From NCBI GenBank assembly GCA_021234155.1, contig JAJEKV010000099.1, positions 1,388,297 to 1,452,296 on the forward strand: a DNA stretch of 64,000 nt, in the 5' to 3' direction. The notes under the pieces are model-generated. The model did no database searches, was not told the origin of the DNA, and worked only from the letters and a program-made list of their open reading frames with translations. The DNA comes from Isoetes taiwanensis. Its lineage: Eukaryota > Streptophyta > Lycopodiopsida > Isoetales > Isoetaceae. The position numbers and the translations under genes are program-made. Position 1 is the stretch's first letter. Each line of letters begins with the position of its first letter. This document shows positions 33,056-44,319 of this stretch, piece after piece.

Positions 33056-33277
33056 CGTCTGGTCGTTTAGTCTAGTGGTAATACACTAGGTCTAGCAACT
33101 ATAGGTCTCGAGTTTGAGACCGCCCAGAATCGCACTTTGAACGGTTGGGTGTCAAAACCCACAGATGCAATATAAAGTAGTTGGGGGCAGGGCCCAACAA
33201 AGCAATGTAGTGTTGTCACATGTCCAGTTGGATGCTGCCTAGTGGTGTGACGTTAAAATACTATCTATCTATCTATT
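33056..33277 (+). mobile_element. tRNA-derived SINE
   Basis: The head gtcgtttagtctagtggtaa (A box at about 33067-33079) and ggtctcgagtttgagacc (B box, about 33104-33121) form a tRNA-like promoter. The cloverleaf is not maintained and there is no CCA-adjacent acceptor stem. A body of about 140 bp containing ggttgggtgtcaaaacccac follows. The tail is a short tandem array of atct units (about 33259-33277) rather than poly-A. This is a typical plant SINE layout transcribed by RNA polymerase III. Confidence 0.75.
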
Positions 33278-33279
33278 AT

Positions 33280-35018
33280 TTAAATTATTTAATTATTTTG
33301 AAAGTAGTATAGGAACATGGATGAATTATTTCGTTGCATATGTCTTTGTTTTTGCAAGGCAAAGAGGTAAGTGGCCAATATCACGAAGATGTTGTTTTTC
33401 TATTCTGATCCCGTGTTGACAATTCATGTGTATTTTTTTTGTTTTGTTAAGGGTGATGCGTAACTTTTTTTTTTGATGTTTAGATGTAGATTTTGAACAT
33501 TATTTATTAGCATGTGTTTGTGTTGAATGGTTAAGTTCCTTTGAGGTGTACGGTTCGACCAATATCATCAAAACAACCTTCAAGGCTCAATACACCATGC
33601 ATGTTATGGCTATATATGGAGTGTTGGACTTGTTCAACAAAAGATTAACTAAACCAGGCTAGGTTCAGTTTATCACATACAATAAATGCTTAGCAAATCT
33701 TTTTCCTTCCTCGCACCAATATAGAGTTTCTGTAGGCCAACAACAATTTGTTAATTGCCAACAGAGAAAGAATAAAATGAAAGGGAGAAATGTTCATAAA
33801 AAAATAGCAAGTTAGAGTTGTGGCAGGAGATAACACCTAAAAACTGGCCAAAGAGAATGACAAAGACATGATACTTACCGTTCTTCTTTAATCCATTTCT
33901 GCAAAAGAGCCTGGACAAAAGGCTTATTGGTATAATCACGACAATGCTCCTTCTCGAAATCCTCCTACTTAATTTGCTCGAAACTTGCAATATATTTAGA
34001 GGAGATATCTTTCTTTTCTTAGGCCTGTTACATCTTCCAGTAACATATTCTGAAAGAAGATTGCAAAATGTTAAGAAGTTTGTGCCTACCTCAATACATA
34101 CTAAGTTTTTCATTATTATAGTTTTAGATCTGGAGAACAAAGAGAAGAGATAAAGCAGAAAAGCAAGCTCATTACGACGGAAATAGGAACAACAAGTAGA
34201 TAACTACATTATGCCATATCCTACTCATTGTAAAAATATGTACCGGTTTAAAAATTAGCCAATGCTCCTTTGATGAGGACAGAAAGGCAGCCGTTTTCAA
34301 AGATCTGGAAAACCCTGAGGTTGCTTCAAAAAACAACCGATGTATAGCCCCTGCATATAGTGAGATGAGATTAAATCCTTAGCCAGGAAACTGAATCTGA
34401 TATAGTAAGATGGGGTTAAATCCTTACCCATGGAACTGAATGGGCGCCCTTTACAAAGCAAAAATTAGAGTACTTAATAGTGTTGGGTTTATCCAGCTTC
34501 CTTCCTCTGGAAGAGATGTAAGAATCGCTGTGGTTACCGAAAGTAATGGCAAGGCTATGCTTGCAATCCATTTGCTGACCAAGATGCTCTGCTTCATCTT
34601 GCTGACCAAGATGCTCTGCAAAATGTTGTTAAAGGCAGATTCTTTTTAGCAGGCTCCGAAAAAGACATTTCTTTTAGGCTTAGTAGACTCACCTTCCCGG
34701 GACTACTTGAAGCGATACTCCCTTGGGCGTTTGAAATGGAAGTCCTCCTCCAAGCGGTGCCATGCTTATTTTTCTCAGTCGTTCATTAATTTAGATCGAA
34801 ATCCAATGGTGACGAAGATGGCCAGATCATTCTTTAAGACACGTGGATAGCCTAGGCTTTCAGATAAGGTGACACCCAGGGTTTGGGGTTGTGCTAAAAA
34901 GCATATAGTCTCAATTAATATGAATTAAATTTGGATTGATAATTCACACCTTTAAAAGACCTTCAGATCCATAAGACAACATTTACAATTATTCTATCAC
35001 TAATATTTAGACAAAATA
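33280..35018. other. Mostly non-coding; one exon-like minus block
   Basis: On the minus strand, 34049-33879 sits between an acceptor (ctttcag) and a donor (gtaagtatc). It reads ISSKYIASFEQIK, stop, EDFEKEHCRDYTNKPF, VQALLQKWIKEER, with further frame changes upstream, so it looks like a decayed exon of an unknown gene. Short tandem duplications lie at about 34363-34436 (gagattaaatccttagccag / gggttaaatccttacccatg) and 34574-34620 (gctgaccaagatgctctgc twice). Confidence 0.4.
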
Positions 35019-37310
35019 TCTACTTACTTAAATTGTCTTGGGGGGATGTGTCCTCCTTTTTCCGGCCGCCTGTGTACATCGAAATCCGGCCAAAAAGCGA
35101 AATTTTGTCATCAGAAAATAAAAAATCCGGCAGAAAATTTTTGCCATCGTTGCTCACGCCGGTGTCCACATTTTTTCGGCTGAGCATCGTGAGTTTTGGG
35201 CGATTTTTTTTTTCCAGCAATGTTTTCGCTCATTTTTCCCCTTTCAGATTTTGCCGTTTCTTTTTCATCCTCCACTCTTCTCACCGAAACGGCAGGCTGC
35301 TGGCGGTGATGATAATCAATGCCTTGATCAGAGATACATTTAGGGTTTATTTAGGGTTCTTAGATTTTAGAAAAGGCAGAGGAGCCAGCAAGCGGCAGCA
35401 AGCAAGCATGCGGATTTTAGCTTTTGAGGTTTTCTCCTCAATCATCATTTTGAAGCAGATTTTGAAGCATTTTGAGGGTTCTTCAAGCAGATTTTAAAGC
35501 TTCCAGGATAAACAGTCTTTAAACTCTGGTATTTTCTCTTGAAAATATGTCCTTTGATGTTTGCAGATGGATTCTCTTTCCATGACTTCAGTTTTTGGTT
35601 TGGGTTTGCGATTGCAGGAGAAGGGGTTTTGGCTCAGATTATGTCCATTTTTTGCAGATTGTAGCAAAGAATAGCTTTGCTTTTGATTTCGTTGGTCAGG
35701 TATAACAATTTCTCTAATTTACTTTCTTGCATGGATTGCTCCAGGAAATACAGTATTTAAACCTTTTTAAGTTTGATTGCAGTGGCTCTAGCTCCAACAG
35801 AGGCTCAGCTTAAGCACACTAGAAGTCTGAATTCTATTCTATTATGTTTTGTATCCTCGTAGAAGGAGTGCCAGATAAATGTGTAAGAGCAGTTTGGCGG
35901 TGCCAGAGGAGGTTTTGCCAAAGTTTGGACTGGCAAATAAATGAAACATGGCTATGGCAACTTCATCCAGCCCACATGCAAAAGTCTTACTGTTTAAAGC
36001 TACACGTTTTGCTAAAGCAGATTTTAATATTTCGTTCTTGCTTTTTGTCATTGCAGATACTCAAATGTTTGCCTTCTCAAACGTTCCATGTGTCTCTGCT
36101 CCAGCAAGTTGGTCTGCCTCCGAAATTTATAGAAGTGTAGTTAGCTGTAAGCATGCGTTGTTTGTCTTCTTTTTGAGAATATATACTCACTGGTCATCTT
36201 GATATTTGCATATGGAAATGTAGACAGAGGCACCACCTGGGAACACGTTAAGATGAATTGGGTCTTACATGTCCTCTTTGCTTTGGACATCTCATCAAAC
36301 AATAAGTCTTAGCCCAAGGTTTTCCATGCTAAAAACATAGTGTTAGTCCCAAATTTAAAGATTTACGTTCTCTTTTGTGTTCTTTAATTGGAAAATGTGC
36401 CCGGTTTTTTCTGAAACCAGGGGCATATTCTCTTGTGTGCTTGAAAGTTTTCTATAATTGGACCTTCTCGCTTCTGGTGCAATTTTTGGAGCTGAGGCAT
36501 GCGTCATATAGGTGTTTGCGAATATTTAGTTGCATGTTTATTTATTATGATGGTGCAATTTTAAGCATGGGGAACCCATTCTAAGTTGTGCTTCATTTTT
36601 GCATCTGTAGTTTAAAAAAGCAAGTACAGGTGCTTCATCTTTATGCAGCATAATTGAAGCTCTGAGGAATCAGACAATGAAGAAGACGATGACGAAGCCA
36701 ACTGTTGAAAAAGCTGACAATAATGCTACACAATGCAGGAAAAATTGTTTCACTGCACTGCTTATCAATGCAGTTGACAGTCTGAGCACATAGTACTATA
36801 TACTATCTGTGATAAACCAAGGTTATCCTAACAAGAAACGTTGGATTATCCCAGACTATCACTTAAATTATTTTCTGATAACATTCTTGCCGCAGCCGTT
36901 GCCTTGAATTCAACAGTATGCATGCAAAGTTTAAGTTTAGTTCACATGGTCACAGATTCTAAGCCGTTCAAATTTTTACCCATTTATGGAAGTTTATTTC
37001 TATGCCTAAACATACCCAAGTTGTCTTATAAATGCTTTGGATTGCCAATCATTCTTCACATATTGCAAATTGATAAGTAAAATAAATCTCAAAGTTGTTG
37101 TTTTTGGCTAAAATAAAGCAGTTGGTGGTTGCTATGCTTATCTCACAAATATAAGGATTGGCATAGGATGTCATGGAGCAATAAGTAATAAGCTATCATA
37201 TGTTAAGACAAACGTGACTTGAATGGGTAAGTTATAATGTAAGCACTTCCCTTTAGATCGACAAAAACCAAATAAAAGGGAAGATAAAGAGGAAAGATAA
37301 TGTTTCAAGA

Positions 37311-37375
37311 TGATGCAAAAACTATAATCATGCATGCGGATTTTCATGATGCAAAAACTATAATCATGCATGTGG
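37311..37375. repeat. 37-38-bp tandem duplication
   Basis: gatgcaaaaactataatcat followed by gcatg and a ttttc or gctttc end occurs twice in a row, inside Helitron A. Confidence 0.8.
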
Positions 37376-38116
37376 CTTTCCATACTTTCCAACTACGTGC
37401 CCGGCCTTGGGAATGAAATCACATACATTTTCAAATGTTATTGAAACAATTTGACACGGTATTGATATTTACAAATGTGATTGGAACAATTTAAAACGAT
37501 TACTTTTATGTTAAAATTTCATGTTTCTTTATTGTATGACGTAAATTAAAATAGCAATATGCTATTCTTGATGGGTTAAATTGGAAATGGACTAATTTTC
37601 AGGATTCATTTCATTATCATGGATTAAGATGAACCCCGACACACGTTTACTATGTCGAACACATGGCAATGTCGAATACTATGTGCACACGTTAAAATAA
37701 TTCGAATAGCAAAGTATGTTTTCTCTTGCAAATATCAACCTGTGGATCAACATATGGCATTGTAACAACATTCGACATCAAACATGATTTGTCAAAAGAG
37801 TAACAACTTAGGTTAAAGGCAGATAAAAACACCCAAGCTCCTAGATTAGTGCCGGGCACATGTTTATCGAATACATAATTAATATATTGATGATACTGTT
37901 ATTAGACAATTTCAATAACAAACATAATTACAAAAGCAAATCATATCCATTCTTGCCAGTATCAACATGTGCTGTTATCGAAAAATTTCCACATATGGAC
38001 ATATGAAAAAAATATTTACCAACGTAATCCTTGGACTTTTAGTTTTAAAGTGAGGAGATATAATTAAGATCCTCCTCAATTATGCGTAGACTCTATGAAA
38101 ATACACGCCCTACTTA

Positions 38117-38147
38117 TGCCCGGCAACGCCGGGCACACGTTTACTAG
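38117..38147 (+). other. Helitron 3' terminus (hairpin plus CTAG)
   Basis: A perfect 8-bp stem with a 3-base loop, then cacgttta, then CTAG. In Helitrons this hairpin marks the end of rolling-circle transfer. The next base starts the second element directly. Confidence 0.85.
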
Positions 38148-40406
38148 TCTACTTACTTAAATTGTGTTTGGGGGGTGTGTCCTCCTTTTTCCGGCCGCCG
38201 GTGGACATCGAAATCCGGCAAAAAAGCGAAATTTTGGGATCAGAAAATTGAAATCCGGCGAAAAAAATTTTCTCTAGATTTTTTTTTACCATGCCAATTT
38301 TTTTTCCGCAAAACTAAGCCGTTTCTGAGAAAATGGACGGTGCTGTAACGCTATAATTTAGGGTTTAACTTTCGAAAACGGCCACCATCATCATCGTGTG
38401 CTTTTATTTTGGAATGGCAGACTCATTGCAGTCGTTCAAATCCCATGCAATTTGTTCTTAGGGTTTTTGAGGAGTTACGCAATAGCGGTTTTAGTTGTTC
38501 CTTGGATTTTTTTTTCCCTACGGGCTATGCCGTCAAAATCAATTGCATCCAATTGGCTAATATGGTTCTCTGTATGTCATTCTATAAGCAGGTAAATGTT
38601 CTTCTTTCCATTTTGTTTTGCCAAAAAAGTAAATATTTTTTGTGTGCTAAGATCTTCAAGCTTAGTAGGATCGTCAACAGCAAAAGGGCAAAGGAATGGG
38701 CGACAAGGCGGCAAAGGCTGCTCAGGACATTTTGTGCGGTAACACGGTGATAGGTACGCACCATGGCTCCTTTGGCATGCATTCTTTCTTCTCCTTATAA
38801 ACTTCTCTTTGTTGCAGGTGCATAGACGGGAGCATAGATGGGAGCAATGATAGTTGCAAAAACTATGGCTTGATCTTCCAACTGCAGAAAGCACTTATGG
38901 CAGTCGGTAATGCATGGGAATTGACATAAGGCACTTTCGAAAAATGGTGCTTCTTCTTGCTTCATCTTTCCATTATGTCTTTTACGATAGGGTAGTTTTC
39001 TTTTTACTCTCTGCATTAGCATCATTGCATCCCTTTCTTCCATGTTTGATTTGGGCGTGCTTCAAGGTATACATTATGAAGTTGCTTCTATGAAAAATGC
39101 CAATAACAACTTTACGTCTTGCGGTCTTTGAGAGTGGATGGTTCTGTTCGGGTTTTTAAGTTAGGCTTGCATAAAGGGTATGTTTTCTATTGACAAATTC
39201 TCAATTGAGTATCTCCTTTGTGATGTATCTCTATAGTTTGTATCTTTACATTATGAAGGTGTCTTCTTTCGCATGCATGTGGTCTACTTTTGCACGTGGG
39301 ACAAATGATTCTCTTTTGCACATATTGTTCATATTCTTCTTACTTTTTTGAACTTATTTTGCAGGGAGCAGGTTCATTGCAAAATACAAGATCAAGCAGA
39401 GTCTTCTTTTTGCTAATGCTCCTCCATCAATTGGAGTGGAGCTGGACAGGATACTACCAAAATGTTTAAGGGAATTAGTCCCTACGAAGCTCCCGTAAAA
39501 TGATGCTTGATTGAAAATGTTATGAAGACGTTTTGCCAATGATGCTGAGGTAAGGAGTTCTTATAGTGCATGTTTATCCTTTGCAGGTGCTCTTTTTGGT
39601 TGGATGGGCCAGATGCCAACACTTTAATCGAAAGTTGTTGAAGACATTGCAGTTGTTGGAGCTCTATCTCTTGCGATGGGGATGACAACTAGGTACATAT
39701 CCTCTTAGACCAATGATGTCTATTTCCTTAAACCCTATATTCCAGAAGATTACATACCTACAACTGCCTTTGTCTCTGAGCACTAGCCTTCAATGTTTGT
39801 TCATCCTTCATGTTAATCTTTACCTGCGCTCCTTGCTGACCGATATTTCTATTGTAAAGGACTCACTGATGGCATGTTTTTTATGAGTCTACATTTATCT
39901 GAAGTTGTGTTGCCGCATATTGGTTGCTCATTGATACTTCCTCAACTTTGCACTGCTCTGCTAGAAATCATATTGCAACAGTCAGAGGAAAGTTGCAACA
40001 TTTTAATGGCCGAAGTTGTGCTTAATGTCCATTCTGTTTCGTTTTCTGTTTCATTTTGAGGCTAGAACATTAAGGTTCATTGATACTTCAGTAGTGCATC
40101 TTTTTATAGGCATGGATAGGTTGAGTTTACAAGTGACATGATAATTGTTCATTATTTTGTGAAAGGATTTCCGACCATATGTCAATTTAAGAGAATAGAT
40201 GACGTTGGGGATCCTCCACGTTGAGGATTTATCTGCCGCTACTCCATTTTAGGTACTGATAGATTCTGTTCGGTTTATAAGTCTTTGATGCAGGTTTACA
40301 AATCTGGAGCTTTTAAACCTGCTTCATTTTATGTTTCTCCGTAAGGTAGTTACCATTCTTGCGCTTTGTTTACTTTATTTGTTTTCTTTACAATGTTTTC
40401 TTTACA

Positions 40407-40805
40407 ATGGAGCCAGAGGATTTTCTGCAGCAGGAGCCTGAAAGTTTTCAATCCTTTGATGTAGCAGGAGCTTCAAGCCAGGTACATAGCAAGATAAAAT
40501 GAAATGTAAGGGCTTTCATTTTTGCATCTTTTACACTGGTCTATTATCAAAGGCTCTATTACAGTGGAGTCTATGGTACATACATTCTCCTCAGAAGCCA
40601 TCTCAGGTAATTTGACAAATTAACATAACCTGCAAGGCTATTTATTCGATGTTTTTTTGAAGTCTTGCTGGTGGTTTTGTTGTTCACACAGATGTATTCA
40701 AAGTCCAAACGGACATATCCAAAGTTCAAACATCTGCTTTATGGGTGTGCAATGGAGTTGTTAACAAGTCTCACCTCTACAAATTTCTCGATCTGTTCTG
40801 GATAA
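40407..40805 (+). CDS. Putative captured mini-gene in Helitron B (unknown product)
   Basis: I do not recognise the product. ATG at 40407 opens MEPEDFLQQEPESFQSF up to a gtacat donor at 40481. A ttacag acceptor leads to exon 40565-40606 (WSLWYIHSPQKPSQ), then gtaatt. A cacacag acceptor leads to exon 40692-40805 (MYSKSKRTYPKFKHLLYGCA... to a stop). The three exons keep one frame and would give 76 residues. The orientation is the same as the Helitron. It could be a captured host gene fragment or chance; there is no homology support. Confidence 0.3.
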
Positions 40806-41833
40806 CGATATAATATCATAAAGATATGGTGACCTTGCAAAGATTTGTATTATGCTGAATTGGCGTAGAGCAAATACTTTCTTTACTTTTTTCATTTCTT
40901 TCTTATTAAATGCAGGTTTTGGCAACCACAACCTTGGCCATTCTGAGTGGAAGTCCTACTATATTTAGTAAGGAAGGGTTACAAAGTGCAGTCTGTTGTG
41001 TATTTGTTTTACTGCTATAAAACAATGCATTGGAATTCAGCGATTTAGCCCATACAATTTTTGAAACGGTTTGGAAGATGATTCTTATAATGAGTATGGG
41101 GTGTATGCACACCACACTTGGCCTAGGCCCAGTTATAACACCTCCGCACTTCGTAAGTGAATATGATAAGGAATGTACTAAAATCTTGGGTTCTCGAAAT
41201 AACCAGGTGAGAGCCCTTAACCATTGCTTATTTTGCATTCATGGAGTAATTTTAACTATTTGCTTATTTTGCATTTATGGAGGCAAGAGTATTCTGAAGT
41301 ACTGGTGAGATTTGGCAATGATAATGTGTTAGCCAACAGTTTTAGCCATATATTCAAGTGCCCACTAAAGTCCTTTTTATTATGCCCCATTGTTAGGCAT
41401 TACTGATTGTGATTACTGGTGGTGAAGTTATTTTGCATTCATGGAGTAATTTTAACTATTTGCTTATTTTGCATTCACATTCATTGCGCAACATCCTAAT
41501 TAGGATGTTTAGTTCGCAGTCATTCATTCAAGTGGCAATGATATTTGTGAAATCAAGGTGGCAAATAATTTCTTGGATTATATTGTAAATATTGTGTATT
41601 ACATGTTAGGATTGCCAAGTGCACATGAGGATTTGCACTACTTACTTTTCAAACGTTCTTGCCAGCGTGATGAAGTAAACTTAGCCTCATATGCACGAAC
41701 ATTGCAAAAGCAAAATAACACTTTTTGCTAAACCTCCTATTTCAAGCCTGAGGATAGCCCAACCAATGCCATTTAGCTTGAGCAAGGCCTGAGCAAAATA
41801 TCACACTCCCATAAAACATCACCACGGTGATCA

Positions 41834-42091
41834 ATGCTCAACGAGGAAACGGCCGGGCTGGATTTGCACATTCAAGATACCGATAAGCATCAACTTAGTA
41901 TTCCAAGGCAGTCCAAGCTGGCACAGTCGATAAGAGCAACTCACATGATTATATGGGATGAGGCAGCAATGATTCATAAACATGTTTATGAAGCACTGAA
42001 TAGAACGCTCCGTGACGTGATGCCATGTACAAATTATTTGGGGGGCTCATTGTTGTCTCGAGAGGAGATTTTTGTCAGGTTCCACCTGTAG
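41834..42091 (+). pseudogene. Helitron helicase fragment (PIF1-type)
   Basis: The frame reads DTDKHQLSIPRQSKLAQSIR, then ATHMIIWDEAAMIHKHVYEA and LNRTLRDVM, followed by LGGSLLS. This is the Walker B region of the PIF1-family helicase in Helitron Rep/Hel proteins (LIIWDEAPM..R..FEA.DRTLRDI......GGK.VVLGGDFRQ). Just after 42072, a shifted frame gives CQVPPVVLREN, corresponding to FRQILPVV. About 90 residues survive with a frameshift; Walker A and the Rep HUH domain are absent. Confidence 0.8.
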
Positions 42092-42174
42092 TTCTACGAG
42101 AAAATTGACCCAAATTGTGGATGCTCCCTTGAAGTTTTGAAGTTGCACAAATGGACCGGGCACACATTTACTAG

Positions 42175-42914
42175 TAACAATTAAGATGAAATATTTGATG
42201 GTGTTCTATAATGTCTTGTAATTCTAGCAACTCTTCTCGCTCATTCAAGACTTCTTTCAGGTACCCGCCAAGCTGTGAAGAATGTGTGAGCAATGATTCA
42301 TAGTTCAAGCATTCAACCAAAACACGATGTTTATACTCTATCTATGGACACCAAGGACAAACACGAAGGTCATGAGGCATCATATGTCGCCTTCCTTCCT
42401 CGATCCCCAAGCTGTGTGAGCTCATTCGGATTTTTGAGATTAGCTGCCTCTTTTTCCCCCGATTGAGGAACGAAGATATGATTGATCACCATAAACTAGC
42501 ATAGGATTTATCTCATCCCAATAAAAACGTTTCAACTCAATGTCACTAACATTTAGACAAAATAAAGGTAATCACCTAATCACATCAAGGTGCATTGACA
42601 TCTCAAACTCCTTTCTACCAAGGAGATCTCAACTAGAATGGTTAAAAACATTGTAGAGTCTAGAGAGATGCAATCTCTTATGAGGCGAACTCCTTACTTG
42701 TATGAGCTGCTTTCTTCCACTCAGGTTTTGTACTATATACATGTAATTTCCTCGCATGTCAATATAATCTGCCAATTTTTCAGAACGAAAAGAAAAGATG
42801 CAACCTCAAGTAAATCTGTTGCATCATTATAGTTTCATTGCATAAGCAAAGAGCGTGTTTTGAGTTGCTACATTTCAGTAAACCTAGCATAGAATTGTCA
42901 GGAAATGGCTGACT
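42175..42914. other. No gene recognised
   Basis: Unassigned stretch. cactaacatttagacaaaata at about 42548-42568 differs by one base from the sequence directly left of Helitron A (about 34998-35018). Confidence 0.35.
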
Positions 42915-43607
42915 ATGGAGAGCCCATCTCTTTTTACTGTCATGACAGGATGCTTCTTAGATTTGCACCATATTCATCCGGGCACGAATACATCTGGCGC
43001 TTTTTTAAGGTTATACAGAATAGTTGCAGTAGACCGTAATCATGCTTGTATCTCAAGGGGGATGCTACAAGGAAACACTATCGAAATTGACAGAATTAAG
43101 TCGGAGGATCCAGCCTATCAGGCTATTAAAACACTTTCTCATGGATATGCCCAAAGTCTGCAGACATGCACAACCAAGAGATCTTTAGGAAAGGGTAAAC
43201 GTGTTCATGCATGCATTATATTAGATTCATTTACGCCGGGGCCCTATCTATTAAATACGGTTATCACTATGTATGCTGAATGCAGCAGCATGGACAATGC
43301 AGACCAGGTATTTAGTAAGATGAATGATCATAATCTATTTACATGGACATTGATGATCAAAGGTTATGTCAAGCAGGGATATCCCCGAGGATCTATTCAG
43401 CTCTTTCAACAAATGCAAGAGGAAGACATAAGACCCGACACAGTCACTTTTTTGTGCGTGCTCAATGCATGTGTGAGCATACAGAATTTGGAATGGGGTA
43501 AATCAATTCACGCCCATATTCTGAGAAAGTACTGTGAGTTGAATATTTTTCTAGGTAGTTCCCTTGTTAATCTATATGCTCAGTGTGACATTCGATTTAT
43601 CAAATGA
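42915..43607 (+). pseudogene. PPR protein (PLS class), C-terminally truncated
   Basis: An open frame of 230 codons. The first 75 or so residues have no repeat and could include an organelle targeting region. PPR motifs follow: LQTCTTKRSLGKGKRVHACI, LLNTVITMYAECSSMDNADQ, VFSKMNDHNLFTWTLMIKGY, LFQQMQEEDIRPDTVTFLCV, then LEWGKSIHAHI and SLVNLYAQC. These are the P, L and S motifs of a plant editing-type PPR protein, which binds RNA in mitochondria or plastids. The next motif should start right after NLYAQC, but the frame ends in DIRFIK-stop inside a small repeat (ttcgatttatcaaatgacat / ttgatttatcaaatgcg). Typical members have 10-20 motifs plus E/DYW domains, so most of the gene is missing. Confidence 0.8.
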
Positions 43608-44319
43608 CATTTGATTTATCAAATGCGAAGAACAATAAAAATGCAGAGAACAATGACATACCTGTAACTGCATCTGTAACTGCATCTGCCTTTTCCATAT
43701 GCGCATCTGCGCAATGCCCATGTTTAGCAGATGATTAGCACGGATATTTAAAGTTCAATCTAGAAAACGTGACTCTATAAATACATTCCAATAAAAAAAT
43801 AGTTTGTTTCAAAAATAAAAAACCCAAAGATAAATTCTAAAAAAAGGAATCTCTAGCCCAAAGGTTAAAAAAACCAATAGTTTTTCACAAAAAAAAAAAC
43901 GAGTTTCCGATCGCCAGAAAAATAATTTGGCGTCCAAAACACGGAAAACCTTAGCGTATATTCATACGCAAAAAAACCAAAAAGTTTTTCACCGCCGGAA
44001 AAACATTCAGTAATGGCGGCCGTCAGATTATCAGATATACCCCTGATATGCCAAAATATGCCAAAACCAACCCTCTCCCTAACGAATTGCCTCCTTAACA
44101 GGGGCAATCCAAAAAGGATGCCATTGTCTTTTACTTGAATCAGAAATGTCGTGCTTATATCCATATGGCCCAATTTAGAATATATATTATCAAACAAAAA
44201 GTATTAGAATCAATTACATCATGTTTAAAGCAACAATGTTGTCCTCAAGGCTAAAGCAAACAATTTGCATTCCTTCGTGCCTAGTTTGACATCATTTGAT
44301 ATGGGTAGTAACAGTAAAA
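43590..44319. other. No gene recognised
   Basis: It begins with a short tandem repeat of gatttatcaaatg. The minus frame at 43865-44197 (110 codons, Phe-rich) has no family signature and contains A-run-derived Phe stretches; I regard it as chance. Confidence 0.35.

Larger units (their letters stand above)
35019..38147 (+). mobile_element. Helitron-like element A, 3,129 bp
   Basis: The 5' end is A|TCTACTTACTTAAATTG. The 3' end has the stem-loop TGCCCGGC-AAC-GCCGGGCA (38117-38135) followed eight bases later by CTAG (38144-38147). 5'-TC, a 3' hairpin and terminal CTRR without target duplication are the defining Helitron features. The first 120 or so bases (cggccgcctgtgtacatcga, ccaaaaagcgaaattttg) match the first bases of the next element. 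No Rep/helicase domain is recognised, so it is non-autonomous. The 154-codon frame at 35033-35497 is in the shared leader and has no family signature. Internal sequences resembling 3' ends lie near 37632 and 37852. Confidence 0.8.
38148..42174 (+). mobile_element. Helitron-like element B, 4,027 bp
   Basis: It starts TCTACTTACTTAAATTGTG, the same 5' end as element A, at the very base after A's CTAG. It ends ccgggcacacatttaCTAG followed by T at 42174/42175, where the 15 bases before the end match A's end (ccgggcacacgtttactag), but the left half of the hairpin has been lost. Near its 3' end is a piece of the Helitron helicase (41834-42091). Upstream are three small exons that join in frame (40407-40805), possibly captured. 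A 45-bp phrase tattttgcattcatggagta...tgcttattttgcatt is duplicated at about 41229 and 41432. Confidence 0.75.

Noticed and set aside
33056-33125. Functional tRNA gene
   Set aside because: A and B boxes are present but the acceptor and anticodon stems do not pair, and a SINE body and atct tail follow.
35033-35497. 154-codon ORF at the Helitron A start
   Set aside because: Lies in the terminal sequence shared with Helitron B, where the frame is not kept; hydrophobic low-information composition.
37311-37375. CRISPR-like repeat pair, and tandem arrays elsewhere
   Set aside because: Only two contiguous copies without spacers; this is eukaryotic DNA with spliced genes.
43865-44197. 110-codon minus-strand ORF
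   Set aside because: Phe-rich because of A-runs on the plus strand; no conserved motif.
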